64,000 nucleotides of DNA from Dichotomocladium elegans (lineage: Eukaryota > Mucoromycota > Mucoromycetes > Mucorales > Lichtheimiaceae). The notes under the pieces were generated by a model. It did no database searches. It had not been told where the DNA came from and saw only the letters and a list, made by a program, of their open reading frames with translations. Both the position numbers and the translations under genes were made by a program. Of the stretch, positions 36,979 through 47,800 are shown piece after piece. Where the stretch lies: NCBI GenBank assembly GCA_025716815.1, contig JAIXMN010000005.1:1240001-1304000 (forward strand), in the 5' to 3' direction. Within the stretch, counting starts at the first letter, position 1. Each line of letters begins with the position of its first letter.

Positions 36979-37791
36979 ATGGACAAACATCTTCTTGTGG
37001 ATATACACATTTGGTTGATGCTTTACGTTTGGCTTCTGGCCGTTCCAGCAGCGATTGGCATAGCAGTCTGGGGACGAAGCAAAAATAAGCCCTGGTGGCC
37101 CAAGGCGCATATGGGCATTATGGGCATAGGAGTCACGATTCCGATGACCATTGCCGCTGCCGTAGGAATCGTTGCAACTGAAGGATTCAAGGCCAAACCA
37201 CACATGGTATGTAAAAGGGAAATCGCCAAAAAAAAAAACGGAATAAAACTATCAAAAAAAAAAACTGTTGCTCGTTCCCTTTCCCCAACTACCTCCCCCC
37301 GCCCCTGGGCAGTCATACCACTGTACCTGTTCAACCTCCCCTCATTCATTTGATATCCTCTCTCCTAAAACGTCAAATGCATCGTTCTCCTAAATGTGAT
37401 GTATATACCAACCACACCTCCAACCTTGTGTTTGCAGATCGTCGGGACAGTCGTAGTATTCGGCGCGTGGTGCCAAATCGTGCTAGGCATGGTCAACCAT
37501 ACCATTTTCCTCAAGCGCGGTCGTGGCAAGGACGAACCAAGGCCGTGGCATAATAGCCTTCATATTTGGCTTGGACGTATCCTCCTTGTCCTGGCCTTGG
37601 TCAATATCCCGCTCGGCATGGCAATGCATCGCTCCGGGACAAGTTGGTTTGTCACCTATACGATATGGGTCGCGCTGGGCTGCGTTGGATCGGTTCTCCT
37701 CTTCCGTATGGCAATGCGTGCGAAGGAGCAGCGGCTCGCGTCTGAAAATGCAGTGGACAACGGCACGTATGCCAAGACCATAAATGAATAG
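36979..37791 (+). CDS. Cytochrome b561-type transmembrane protein
   Basis: The exons are 36979-37206 and 37438-37791, giving 193 aa. The protein is mainly hydrophobic with about five membrane segments: LMLYVWLLAVPAAIGIAV, MGIMGIGVTIPMTIAAAVGI, IVGTVVVFGAWCQIVLGMV, IWLGRILLVLALVNIPLGMA and YTIWVALGCVGSVLLF. The pattern of His at the membrane edges (H10, H44, H97, H114, H118) and the PWHNSLHIWLGR block resemble the cytochrome b561 / b561-reductase fold, where pairs of His hold two haems for electron transfer across a membrane. No DOMON domain is present. The C-terminus is short and charged. A convergent gene (PGC1-like) ends 126 bases away. The exact substrate, for example ferric iron or ascorbate, cannot be told. 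Confidence 0.78.
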
Positions 37792-37916
37792 TAGGAGGGA
37801 AAACCTGGTGATATCCTGTATGTGCCTGCAAAACATGCGCAGGTCGTCATGGAACAAACTTTAATAACCAAGTAATTGTATACGCACCCATGCACGTGTC
37901 TTTTTTATTTTTTCTT

Positions 37917-39059
37917 CTAAAGCGCAATAAAAACGCGACTGGCATAATGCAGACCCTTCTTTACAAGATAGAAATAAATTCTCCGCCGGAGTCCGGCCAA
38001 GTAGGTGCTAGATTCGACATATCTGCGGAACTCGTCATCTGACAGGTCAGCCACTGCTTCGCGCACATGCTTGACCATGACGTCAACGTGGTCACCAATC
38101 ACCATGTCAACACCCAGCGCCACACACACATGCATCTGCTCCACGTCGTTGATTGTCCAGGTGGCAACGCGCTTGCCGCGCTTGTGGATGTCCGCAATGA
38201 ACTCGCGGCCATCCTTGTCAGCAAGCGCCGCAAAGGGCATGCTCACAACGTCGACCGTGTCAACAAAATACTTGCGGGCCGCCTCGAGTGAGAGACCAAT
38301 GAAGCAAAGCGTGAATCCAGGGAACAATTTTTTTGCAGACTCCAAAAAATCTGTATGCCAGATACCAATCACGAGCTGGCGGGATAAAGTATCGAGATGC
38401 TCGGCAAACTCAGTATGCAACAAATCATGCACGGCCTTCATGATGTCAATGGAATTATCAAACTAAAGACGAAGATACGAAAGAGATGAGTAGCCGTTTC
38501 GGAAGGGCGGAGAGCTATGCCGAGAATCGTCCTACCTTGATATCGACCACCATATAGATATTGCGCTCAACAACATCCGGTCGTAACATCAATTGAACAA
38601 CATCTTTAAAGAGGGGAATAGGCTGCGGCGGCTCGCTCTTGGTCCTAAGACCATCTATATACCCGTGCCAGTTGACCTCGGGAACCTTGCCGGTGCCAGT
38701 GGTAGTTCTATCAAGCGAGATGTCATGCATCATTACGATTTCGCCATCCTTGCTTAGGCGAATGTCTATAATACAATCTCGCTCAGACATGCCGACATGA
38801 TCTACTTCTGCCCTCTCAAAAAAAAAAAGCCCCATCACCACCACCACCAGCATAACTCACCTCCTTCAAGTGCCGTAGTATCGGCTTTTATGGCATTTTC
38901 AAACGAGATAAGGGTGTTTTCTGGGAATTTTCCCGAGAACCCGCGGTGGCCCACAACATCGGGTACTAAAAGAATATGGTTCAGTGTATATTTGGTAATC
39001 CTAAAGCAACGTTAGCAGGACTTACTCTTCACGGTAACTGATGGGGTGCCCTTGGTCAT
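37917..39059 (-). CDS. PGC1: Glycerophosphodiester phosphodiesterase family, PGC1-like
   Basis: This resembles yeast Pgc1, a phosphatidylglycerol-specific phospholipase C of GDPD type. The exons on the minus strand are 39026-39059, 38861-38965, 38536-38765 and 37917-38462, giving 304 aa (yeast Pgc1 has 321). Catalytic landmarks are present: VVGHRGFSGKFPENTLISFE with His18 and Arg19; Glu45 and Asp47 in ALEGDIRLSKDGE, where the codon for Asp47 is split by the second intron; and His60 in MMHD. Further on are VDIKF and the C-terminal WTINDVEQM and GVDMVIGDH, as in the family. The C-terminus (RRRIYFYLVKKGLHY) is basic and hydrophobic and may be a membrane-binding helix. Confidence 0.9.
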
Positions 39060-40157
39060 TTGGGAAATTTCCCTTTTTTGGTCAACAAAAGAGGGCAAAA
39101 AGGAAAAGAAAAAGAAAAAGAAAAAAGTCTGAAACAGATCTTAAATGAGCCTTGCCCAAGTGGAACTTCAAAAAAAAAATAGTATGCAAGGTACCGAAGG
39201 ATGGGCCTAACGTGATGGGGGGAGGGGGTTCTTTTTTTTTGGGGGGGAAGAGGTTGAAGGCAGTTGTGCGCGGGAAGTGTTAACGTTACACTTCATTCCT
39301 GCTATGCAACCCGGCATCTTGTTCCGGGGGAGGGGGAAGGGTTTTGTTCGAGTGATCACACGCTTATGTTTCCTATCAACGTATGATGACGCTATTGCAG
39401 CAAGAAAACGAAACCGCAGCCCACGTGATCAAGGTCACTGCTCATGCATTGGAGCATACTCGATCTTTATTACTGTAGTACATGCATTGACAAACAAATG
39501 CGAGTCCCTGTTCTGTCGCTTTATCAATCATGCTCCTTCGCAAGCAAAGGATAGCCCGTCAAAGCCAACTGGGCAGCACGAAATGAGGAATCATCCGGGG
39601 GGGTGTTAGAAGATGTGGAGAGGCAGGAAGTCGCACGTACAAAGGTCATGCTTGGATCGCTTCGGTGATTATTGAGGCAGAAGACAAGAAAATCATGCGT
39701 GTTCCTTCAATTTGCTGTACGTAACCGCACTGTACATACTGCCAATACGCTGACGGAAATCGTACCCAGGATCGATTAATCTCAATGTACTCAAACTGCT
39801 CTGGTCTGCATGAAATCATTTGCTTTTGTACAGGATACGTGAGCGGTATATACCTACTGCTAGCAGACACTGTGGAGTGTTGGATGGTAAGTCATCCCTT
39901 ATCTTCCGGAGAAGCGATGATAAATTGGTTGTTTGCTAATGACGATGGGATAATCCCATTTGTAACCTATGCAGTAGTTTCCCCTCTCTCTCTCTCTCTC
40001 TCTCTCCCCACACCCCCCAAACATTCGTGCAACATTTTTTTTTGATTCGCTCGTCTCGTTTCTGCGGGCGGCAAAGGAAAAAAAAAGAACGCGACATTTT
40101 TTCGTGTGATCCTGCGATCTTTTGGGGAAAAATAAAATAAAATAGAGCAGAGCCAAA
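39060..40157. other. Intergenic region between divergent PGC1-like and DPB4 genes
   Basis: A 1.1-kb stretch with several homopolymer runs (G and T runs at about 39220-39247), a CT-repeat at about 39983-40006 and an A-run near 40078. Frames here (39277-39609 plus and several Arg-rich frames over the CT-repeat) have no recognisable motif. It should contain both promoters. Confidence 0.55.
39983..40006. repeat. (CT)n microsatellite
   Basis: About twelve uninterrupted CT units, upstream of the DPB4 start. Confidence 0.9.
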
Positions 40158-40895
40158 ATGACATCGATTGAAGACCACGAACTACCAAAAGCCAACATTC
40201 ACAGAGTGCTTAAAAATGCCGTATGCCCTTCTTATTAATCCAGACTCAACCATCCACCTAATCGAATCAAATTGATAGCTTCCTCCGGGTACCGCATTAC
40301 AAAAGGAAGCCAAGACGGCAGTCAGCAAAGCGGCCACCGTCTTCATCAACTATTTGAGCTCAGTGTACATTGGTCCCCTCCACACACATAAAACATCATT
40401 TCCTTGTAATCTCATAATGCTTCTATTTTTTCAAGAGCAAATGACACCGCAAAAAGCGCCAATCACAAAACGATCACAGCAACCGATGTGCTTAAAGCCA
40501 TGGAAGTGATTGAGATGGATCATCTTATTCAGCCTTTGAAGGAATCCTTCACAGGTAAATGGTTCGGCCTGCACGCACGCCACGCACACACCACACACAC
40601 ACACACACACATACTGACTCACACACTCTGCATTCGTGCACTGCCACATATAGCCTATCAACAATTACAGAGCGACAAGAAACAGCGCAAGAAAGAAAAA
40701 AAGACAGACACGATGGCAGAAGAACCACGGGGAACGAAGCGCGATTTAGATGAGGAGGACGAAAGCACACCAGAGCCTAAGAAGCATAAAGGCGACGAGG
40801 ACGAGGACGAGGATGAAGAGGACGAAGAGGATGAGGACATGGGAGGCGCAGACGACGACGATCTTGAGTCAGCAACTGCTCCGGAGCAAGAATAA
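40158..40895 (+). CDS. DPB4: Histone-fold protein, DNA polymerase epsilon subunit Dpb4 / POLE3 (CHRAC17)
   Basis: This is a histone-fold partner in DNA polymerase epsilon and in the CHRAC/ISW2 remodelling complexes. The exons are 40158-40220, 40279-40372, 40438-40554 and 40654-40895, giving 171 aa. Seen: [58 protein letters not shown] and [14 protein letters not shown], matching POLE3 through the whole fold, followed by a Lys-rich and then strongly acidic tail (Asp/Glu run at about 131-150). The donor after exon 2 is weak and adds Val-Tyr-Ile between YLSS and ANDT; the better-looking donor three codons earlier would break frame. A CA-repeat sits in the third intron. Confidence 0.9.
40585..40611. 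repeat. (CA)n microsatellite in DPB4 intron 3
   Basis: A run of CA units, slightly interrupted at its left end, lies inside the third intron of the DPB4 gene. Confidence 0.88.
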
Positions 40896-41054
40896 GAACA
40901 CATTGATCAATAAATCTCCCCTCCCGCGCGCAACCCATTACATTGATATGTATATGTATTATTTATACTGAGAACCACGAGGAAGAAGAGAAGACGGCGA
41001 GAGCAGGTATCGGGTTGATTAGATGTATAGATATATGACGGTCTTCGTACAGAT

Positions 41055-41834
41055 TTACACACTATGGGGATGCGCTGGAGCAATGGGAACCATACGCACA
41101 GCGGCTCCTCGCTCAAGCCTTCTGGTAGACTTTGGGATAACACGGTGAATGCGAAGATGCCGGCGCAGGTTGCTTTGCACATTAAATCGACGGCCGCATC
41201 CCGGTTCTGGGCAATCGAAGGGTTTTTCGCCTGTGTGTGAATATATATGGATCCTCAGTGAAGACGGCCTAGAGAAACCTTTTTCGCAATGCGGGCACTT
41301 GTACTTGTCGGTGTCATCGGTAGATATGGGCACGGAGGGGCAGCGTGCTGACGTTGATGCCGGGACGGATGACGATGACGATGATAATGTTGATGATTTC
41401 TGCTCCTGCTGATGATGATATGAATGTTCTTTATTAAAGCCGGAGGCACTTGGGCATACTTGCTCTGCTATCGCACCATGCTTCTCTTGTTTCTGGCAGC
41501 GCATCATTTCGTCAACAGCACTCGACGAAACCGTTCTTCGATGCAGCTGTCGTGTTAGTACACGGCGAGGCTGTGGTCGCACAAGTCCAGCAGGTGTTGG
41601 GAGTGATGCAAAAGGATGGGTATAGTCTGAATATGAGCGCGTGTGTTGGTGTGTACGTCCTGGTGGGGTCTGAAGCAACGATGTCTCTGCGAGTGCTGGA
41701 TCGGACGGTGGGTGGAATGCTGATCCGGCGTGACATTTCGCTGTTGGATTATATGCTTTGGTGATCGTTGAATTCCTGCTACCTTTGTCTGGGTAGAAGG
41801 AGGTGATGGGGGGCAGCGATAGCTCTCTGTTCAT
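41055..41834 (-). CDS. C2H2 zinc-finger protein, probable transcription factor
   Basis: A single-exon frame of 259 aa from the ATG at 41834; the same frame stays open to an upstream ATG at 42023, giving 322 aa. The N-terminal two thirds are Ser/Thr/Pro/Gln-rich with no known domain ([18 protein letters not shown] at the start). Two C-terminal zinc fingers are clear: [20 protein letters not shown] (about 177-196, C2H2 with linker HTGEKPF) and [20 protein letters not shown] (about 208-227). The second finger, with CxxxxC spacing, and the fungal-type [12 protein letters not shown] helix are common in fungal regulators. A basic tail follows. The gene is convergent with DPB4 (159 bases between stops). 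Targets are unknown. Confidence 0.88.
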   Translation of the reverse strand: MNRELSLPPITSFYPDKGSRNSTITKAYNPTAKCHAGSAFHPPSDPALAETSLLQTPPGRTHQHTRSYSDYTHPFASLPTPAGLVRPQPRRVLTRQLHRRTVSSSAVDEMMRCQKQEKHGAIAEQVCPSASGFNKEHSYHHQQEQKSSTLSSSSSSVPASTSARCPSVPISTDDTDKYKCPHCEKGFSRPSSLRIHIYSHTGEKPFDCPEPGCGRRFNVQSNLRRHLRIHRVIPKSTRRLERGAAVRMVPIAPAHPHSV

Positions 41835-42317
41835 CGCGGATTGTGACTGAATGTGAGCAGGTTTACTTGTATAAGCTTGTGGGGAAAGAAGAGGGAAAGA
41901 AAAAGCAGTTGTGTGTGAGGGGGAGGGTGGGAGAAGGCGGTGATGAAAGGAGATTGTTAGCACCGTTTGAAGTTGCACAATTGCGGCGACGGACCAGTAT
42001 ATCTTTTCGCACCATCCCTGCAATGCTTATTCCAGGTCATTAAAATGCCTCTTATTCGTTCCCACAGGATCGACGTCGTAGCTTCTTTCTGGAGGAGATT
42101 TATCAGTACTCTTAAACCAATCCAAGGCAGGGTTGCAGGGTGTGGTGTCAAATGATAAGGGGGGAAGGTTTTCAGCATGGCTTTCCTAAGGAGAGAAAAA
42201 GTTATGATGAGAATGAGGTGGCATAAAGGCACAATAAAAAGCGACCCTGCGCAACGGCTTTATCTCGTACGTATCCACGCATAAAAGCATTGCGATTATC
42301 TGTACCGCTCAAGGGCC

Positions 42318-42464
42318 ATGAATTATGAGATGGATAGGCTTTTCCTTCTTCACAACAAGGATACATCCAGCGGCGACGTTTTGCAAGACCATGACCTGGC
42401 CCACGCCATTGAGCGCTTGGAGCAAGCGCGGTCACTCGTCCATGAATTCAGCGCACGTCATTGA
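42318..42464 (+). CDS. Possible small protein or gene fragment, 48 aa
   Basis: A short frame from ATG to stop with the look of a real helical peptide: MNYEMDRLFLLHNKD, then HDLAHAIERLEQARSLVHEF. It has charged and hydrophobic residues spaced as in an amphipathic coiled coil, and its base composition is richer in GC than the flanks. I do not recognise it. It could be the first exon of a gene, a fragment left by gene loss, or a small protein. No splice donor before the stop and no downstream exon could be joined with confidence. Confidence 0.35.
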   Translation: MNYEMDRLFLLHNKDTSSGDVLQDHDLAHAIERLEQARSLVHEFSARH

Positions 42465-42679
42465 TGTCGTCGGGACGAACCATCCTGGTTTTGTCGACCT
42501 TCATGTGTTGCTTACAGCAATTCGGATACCTAGTGGACCAAACTGTTTCTGTAAGTTCTTAAACCGCATTCAGCACTCTCTCCTTACTTTTCAGTAGTAT
42601 CCATCGTGGTGCTGGCTGAACCTGTGCTCCTGGCTGTGTGCTGAAGATAATGCACTCGAACGTCCAAATTGAAAAAAAA

Positions 42680-42830
42680 AAAATTCCACATTTGCTTGGT
42701 CGGTGTACCGACGATCTATGAAAAAAAGCTTGGGATCCTTCGTCGAAAACTTAGTCCAGAGGTTCACGACAGCCATGCTCACCAGCGGTACGGCCCTGTC
42801 TGCCGCTGTGATAATAATAGTCTAATCATG
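42680..42830 (-). mobile_element. Short Tc1/mariner fragment (family 1)
   Basis: The plus-strand sequence at about 42738-42790 lines up with 30540-30590 in the best-kept copy. On the minus strand both read MSMAVVNLWTKF / MSVAALNLWTML. This is a small piece of the N-terminal leader region of the transposon, in the same orientation as that copy. Confidence 0.5.
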
Positions 42831-43030
42831 AAACGGATACACAGGGGTGCTTCGCAACTGTGAGAAGTAACACAAGTCTGAAGTCATAGCCAAGATGTCA
42901 TTCCCCAGGCAAATGCGACTACCATTTTTGTTGATAGGGGTGAAGCGCAACCTTCGATTTTGCCCACCCCCCTCCCCCCAAAAAAAGTACGCTCTCTATT
43001 CGCCTTCCGCCTTCCTCAAACTACCCAAAG

Positions 43031-43731
43031 ATGCTGCAACGTGCCTGGTACTCCTCCAAGGCATGGATCGCTCGTCAATCCAGAGATCCCTACGTCAAGG
43101 CTGCGAAATCAAATCATTTCCGTGCGCGAAGTGCGTTCAAGCTGCTACAGATCGATCAAAAATATCGGCTTTTGTCTCGGGGCCAAGTTGTCATTGATCT
43201 CGGTGCTGCGCCTGGAGGATTCACTCAAGTCGCAACCCGGAAGGGTGCTCAAGTCATCGCCGTCGATCTGCTACCCATGGATCCAATCCCAGGTGCTGAC
43301 ATTGTCCGCGGCGACTTTATGCGACCTTTGGTGCGGAAGCAAGTCCTTGAGCTCGTCAGAGGGCGACCTGTCAATCTCGTCTGTTCCGACATGGCCCCAA
43401 GCTTCTCTGGAAATCATATTGCTGACCATTCCAGATCTATTGAATTATGTGAAATGAGCCTGCACTTTGCCCAAAGGGTACTTGCGCCCGGTGGCGTATT
43501 CATTGCTAAGGTAAGTAACGTATTTATTTAATCCGTCCGTGCGCACGATCGACTCTGACTGCAACAAAAAAGGTCCTCATGGGCGGCGATGAGGTGGCAT
43601 TTCGGCAAAAGCTCAAAGGCCTGTTTCAGCACGTCAAGCAAGAAAAACCAGACGCTTCCAGGAAACAGTCGACCGAATTCTTTATTGTTGCAACAGGATA
43701 CAAAGGCTCTCTGATAGAGGATAATGCCTAG
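43031..43731 (+). CDS. MRM2: Mitochondrial 21S rRNA uridine 2'-O-methyltransferase (FtsJ/RlmE family)
   Basis: This enzyme methylates a uridine in the A-loop of mitochondrial large-subunit rRNA. The exons are 43031-43510 and 43573-43731, giving 212 aa. Seen: an Arg/Ser-containing N-terminus that fits a mitochondrial targeting signal (MLQRAWYSSKAWIARQSRDP), then YVKAAKSNHFRARSAFKL with the first catalytic Lys, the SAM loop VIDLGAAPGGFTQVA (about 54-68), VCSDMAP with the catalytic Asp, GGVFIAK with the second Lys, and STEFFIVA with the Glu, completing the K-D-K-E set. The intron's acceptor is an A-run followed by G. The stop codon overlaps the stop of the convergent gene in the tetramer CTAG. 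Confidence 0.94.
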
Positions 43732-44648
43732 ATGGCCTGAGACGACACACGATGATGCCGCTTGAACCATCTTTTGAATTTGGTGGATGCTTGGGAGGAA
43801 GACGACGTCGATAGCGTGCGTTGGGGTTGTGGATGAGGAAGGGAGGGGGGAAGAAGCATGTCCATTGCCTGCGGTTGTGGTATCCAAGCATCTGCTTTTT
43901 TTCGTAAAGTTGCATCGTCACGATCTTGAAGGCTTAGAGAGCTTGAGGAACCTTTGAGTAACGAGGCAGGCGCTAGAAGGGACGATGACCTGCCACTGCT
44001 CAGAAACATTGCCGAGCCTTTGGGTGAACCCATGGCATTCTTTAGACTTCTTTGGCAAAGGTTGCTGAACGTGGCTGTGGAGGAAGACTTTGTTTGCATT
44101 GCTTGCAAAAGCCGTCGCATTGCAAACTGGCCAATGGTCTGTACATAGGTCTGTGACGTGGGTTCCATCATGGGCAGGCACCGCATCAAGGTACACCAGT
44201 GCGTGTAGGCTGCTTGCAACGGATCTTCCTCCTCCAGCCCTTGCTGAGGCCTAGGCCAGGGAACACCTGCAGCTGCTGCGACACCATGGGCCTGAGCAAT
44301 GACGGAAGACTCTCGGCAGCAACAGCAATGCTGCTGTTGCTGCTTGTCCTGGGAAACAAGAATAGGCTCGCGCTGTATCAACTCCTCGTAGAGCCGTGGG
44401 ACTCGGTGCCCAAAAGGGTCCACAAGAATGTAACTTCCATCCAAGTGAGCAGTTTGGCTGTTGAGCTTCTGATCCACCGGTGGCCATCGTTGAGTCGTGA
44501 TATGCCCCAACTTTTCAATTTGAATACTCAATAACGTAACAAGATCGGCTAGACTTTGAGTGGCTGCGTCATCATCTTTTATCTTGTTTTTGAGCGTCTT
44601 GCCGCTCTTTGAAGTCGGATCATGGAAAGTAAAGGAAGAGATCATCAA
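43728..44648 (-). CDS. Hypothetical Ser/Gln-rich protein, 306 aa
   Basis: A single open frame without introns. The N-terminal part looks folded and conserved in style (SLADLVTLLSIQIEKLGHI, then GSYILVDPFGHRVPRLYEEL), a middle helical part reads EEEDPLQAAYTHWCTLMRCL and QTIGQFAMRRLLQAM, and the rest is Ser-rich with short repeats. A Gln run is followed by four Cys (KQQQQHCCCC, about residue 102-111). The tail is basic (KFKRWFKRHHR). I do not recognise a family. The ATG at 44648 is the first in the frame. The end overlaps the MRM2 stop codon by three bases. Confidence 0.65.
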   Translation of the reverse strand: MMISSFTFHDPTSKSGKTLKNKIKDDDAATQSLADLVTLLSIQIEKLGHITTQRWPPVDQKLNSQTAHLDGSYILVDPFGHRVPRLYEELIQREPILVSQDKQQQQHCCCCRESSVIAQAHGVAAAAGVPWPRPQQGLEEEDPLQAAYTHWCTLMRCLPMMEPTSQTYVQTIGQFAMRRLLQAMQTKSSSTATFSNLCQRSLKNAMGSPKGSAMFLSSGRSSSLLAPASLLKGSSSSLSLQDRDDATLRKKADAWIPQPQAMDMLLPPSLPHPQPQRTLSTSSSSQASTKFKRWFKRHHRVSSQAI

Positions 44649-44804
44649 AGTAGTAAATGCGGGAGAATGCTTGCAAACATTCCTTTTTATGCATTTGCAA
44701 CGGCCTCAATCTCTGTCTTTGGACAACAGTCCAAGACGCAATACTCCCCACATCGTCCCCTCCATCTCATTGGAAAGGACAATTACAGAACCGAACAAAG
44801 GCAT

Positions 44805-47800
44805 TTATCTACGCTGTTGTTGGAGCTCTTTCAAAGTACGCAAAAGCCTTTGCTTCTTTTGCGCTCTTTCAACAGCTCCAAGATTGCCGTCCTTCGGTTG
44901 CAGTGCTTCGCCCCGCTGCTGCTTCTCGGTCGTATCTTGCTTTTGAGTTCTATCAGTTGTTCCTATATTTTCGCGCGTAGTCATCTGCTGCTGCACCTGT
45001 TGCGCATGCTGTTGAACTGGTAGTAGAGGCTCTTTGTCGGCAGGAACTTCTCTCATCGCGGACAACAGCGATACCTGATTTGCTGTCTTTTTGGCCTTCG
45101 TCTTTTCGGATTGTTCCGGTGGAACATCACTAACACCGACAGCAGGGTTGACATCTAACGCCCTTTTAGAAGACCCAGGCATCTCTGATGCGTTAATGGC
45201 TTCCCGCAGAGGAGCATTGGTATTGTAATCATGGACGGAAGAGTATGGTACAACATTCCGCTGTCCATACTGAGGAACATTGGGTGTGGCGACAGGTACT
45301 TCATCAACCACATGTTGCTCCTTGTCGTTTACTGCTGCGGTCAGTAGCGGTATGTTCTCTATAAGCTCTTTGCGCAACATATTCACGTAGCTACGGATTC
45401 GGTTCCTTTCGTTTTCCCCATCGATGGTTTTCTTATACGTCCACGCTAACGCTTCTTCGTATTGTACCTGAAGAAGGTTTGATGGTTAATTGTCAACTCA
45501 GTTTAATTGTGAATGGGTCGATACTATAAATAAACATTACTTTTTTCTCAAATGCTTGTTTTTTGTATCTGAGTGCTTGTGCTTTGTATTCGTTCCTGAT
45601 AAGCTTTTGTCGTCGTAGATCTGCTGACAGTTGAAATGCGCTGGTTTTGACTTTAAGTATCTGTCACGAAGAAGGATTAAATACCATGCCCTGAGAATAT
45701 TTGGGTGGAATATGTTACCTCTTTCTCTAGCTTCTTTTTCTCTGACCCCCACTGCTCCGCGCTATAACGCGCATTCGCATGGGCCTGTTCAAGTTGGTGC
45801 TATGCAGTGCTGGTCAGTTTTGGTGACGCATTTTAATGTCCTAGCATCTCCACCTTCAAAGTCTCATTTTCAAGCGCGATGTTTTTCTCGTCCGCCGATG
45901 AATGTGAAACAGAGATTGTGACTTTTTCCTTATCCCTTTCAGGCTGCAAAACGGCGGCATTCTTAGTAAACCGCATATACCGCAATAAAGCTCACCACAC
46001 CACGCCTATTATTACTAGAGCTTCAGGATGTATATGTTCATATGCTACAGAGCAATTATCGATGATTCATATCGCGTGCAAAAACGGTTAAAAAAGAAAG
46101 CAATTACCTATATTCAAAAGCCTTATATGTAGGCAACGAATGTACTCTTGCAGTTCACATTCCCGACGAGCAGCATGGGACAAAAGGTACTTCTCCTTAG
46201 AGGCACGGTTTCCAGTGCAATTGACATGTTCAAGCATGTTATCTGTCTGTGCCTGTTGGCAGATTTTAATGAGGCAGGCACCTGCTATTCAGCACGTTTC
46301 TTACCGTCGCTTCAATGCGGCTTTCATGTTTTTTACGGAGTATATCCCTCAAGAATGTATTCTCTTCATCAAGCATGCTGAGCTTGCTTCTGTGGCATCC
46401 GATTTCTTTTTGTATTTTAGAAATAGTACTGTTGGCCCGTTCTAAGTCGTTCCGACACTGCACGAGAGCAGCCTAGAAGCGCGTCCAAGATAAGGTAGAT
46501 TAAATCACAGATGCTGTAAACATCCGTCAAAAATAAAAGTTGGTATACCCTGCTCTCCGTATTTACATTCAATGCTTGCTGCAGGCGTTTTCGGTAGTAC
46601 TTAGTACGAACATCAAGCTTGTTTTGTGCTGCGTTACATCGGATCGTTTGAAGTAATTTCGCAAATTTTAATGCTTCCAAGACTTCGTTTATATCTGTAG
46701 AGTGGAATTCCTAGATGTGGCAGTGAACTGAGAATAAGGTATGTAATAATAATGCTTCTTTCATACGTTGAAATGCATAAATACCACCATTTGGCATATA
46801 TCAGATAGATTTCCAAGCAAAAGCTTGGTAAGAGCGTTTCCATCAGGATCAATCTCTTCATCTGCTGAATCATCAGCTCGCCAGTATGAGGAAGCTACTT
46901 TATCGAAAAAAGAACCTAGTACATACGATAAAATGAGTAATGTTTGTGCGTTCTTTGAGTAATTGAAGGAAGATAAAGAGAAATACACGTACGAAAAACG
47001 CCAAATGATGAGTGACTGATACATGCGGGCTGCTTGGTAGCCGGTTCCTTGAAGTTGGGTTGTAGAAGATCAGCAATCATTATCGTTCCCATAAATTCAG
47101 CTTCGTCAGTTAATCGTAAAAAAAGAGCGTAAGGCACGGTCGTTCCTTCTCTGAGTCTGGACCATATAGTATTCATATTTCTCACACGCCTCATAAATGG
47201 GTCAATCCCATCCTTGAAAACATTCGCGTCTGGGCTGAGGATTAGTACGTAGTAAAGCAGTACTTCAGACTCTTAACGACGCAGCATACTTTCCACCCGA
47301 CTTCCTACTCTGAGGTCATAACAGATGCTATCAGCAATGCCCAAGTATCTATGTCCCATTTCCCATGTACAAACAAGCGCAGGTACGCATAGCTTAATTA
47401 ATAATCTTATATGGTAATGCTCATTCTGCTGTTATCTCACGCTTACGCATAATCAAGCTGAATTTCAGAGAGCCGGTTCTTCTTGCGTTGACCGTTGCGT
47501 GTTTTTAAACTCGTCCATAATCTGCTAATCAGATTATAAAGGGTATCCTTGCTATTAGGAATAGAATCCGTCAATATGTTCCCAATGAACGATAGACCCA
47601 TCAATTAGACAGACCGTAATTTTGACGCATTGGCACCACCGCTGAAAAAGAATAATGAAGTATTCAAGAACATAGCCGATAATAAAAGGAAAGTGTGAAA
47701 CAACTTAGTTTTTACCCGACCGTGAGGAAGAGAGCGGCGGTGTTGTAACCTGAATGCAGCACTCTTCTCATCAGTTCTACGCAATTGGTACACGGGCTTT

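Larger units (their letters stand above)
41835..43030. other. Intergenic stretch between C2H2 gene and MRM2
   Basis: This stretch contains the promoter of the zinc-finger gene, a small frame at 42318-42464 and a fragment of a Tc1 relic near 42680-42830 (both listed separately). The rest shows nothing I can support. Confidence 0.5.

Noticed and set aside
41149..41764. Plus-strand frames over the C2H2 gene
   Set aside because: Antisense shadows of the zinc-finger coding sequence and its Ser-rich region.
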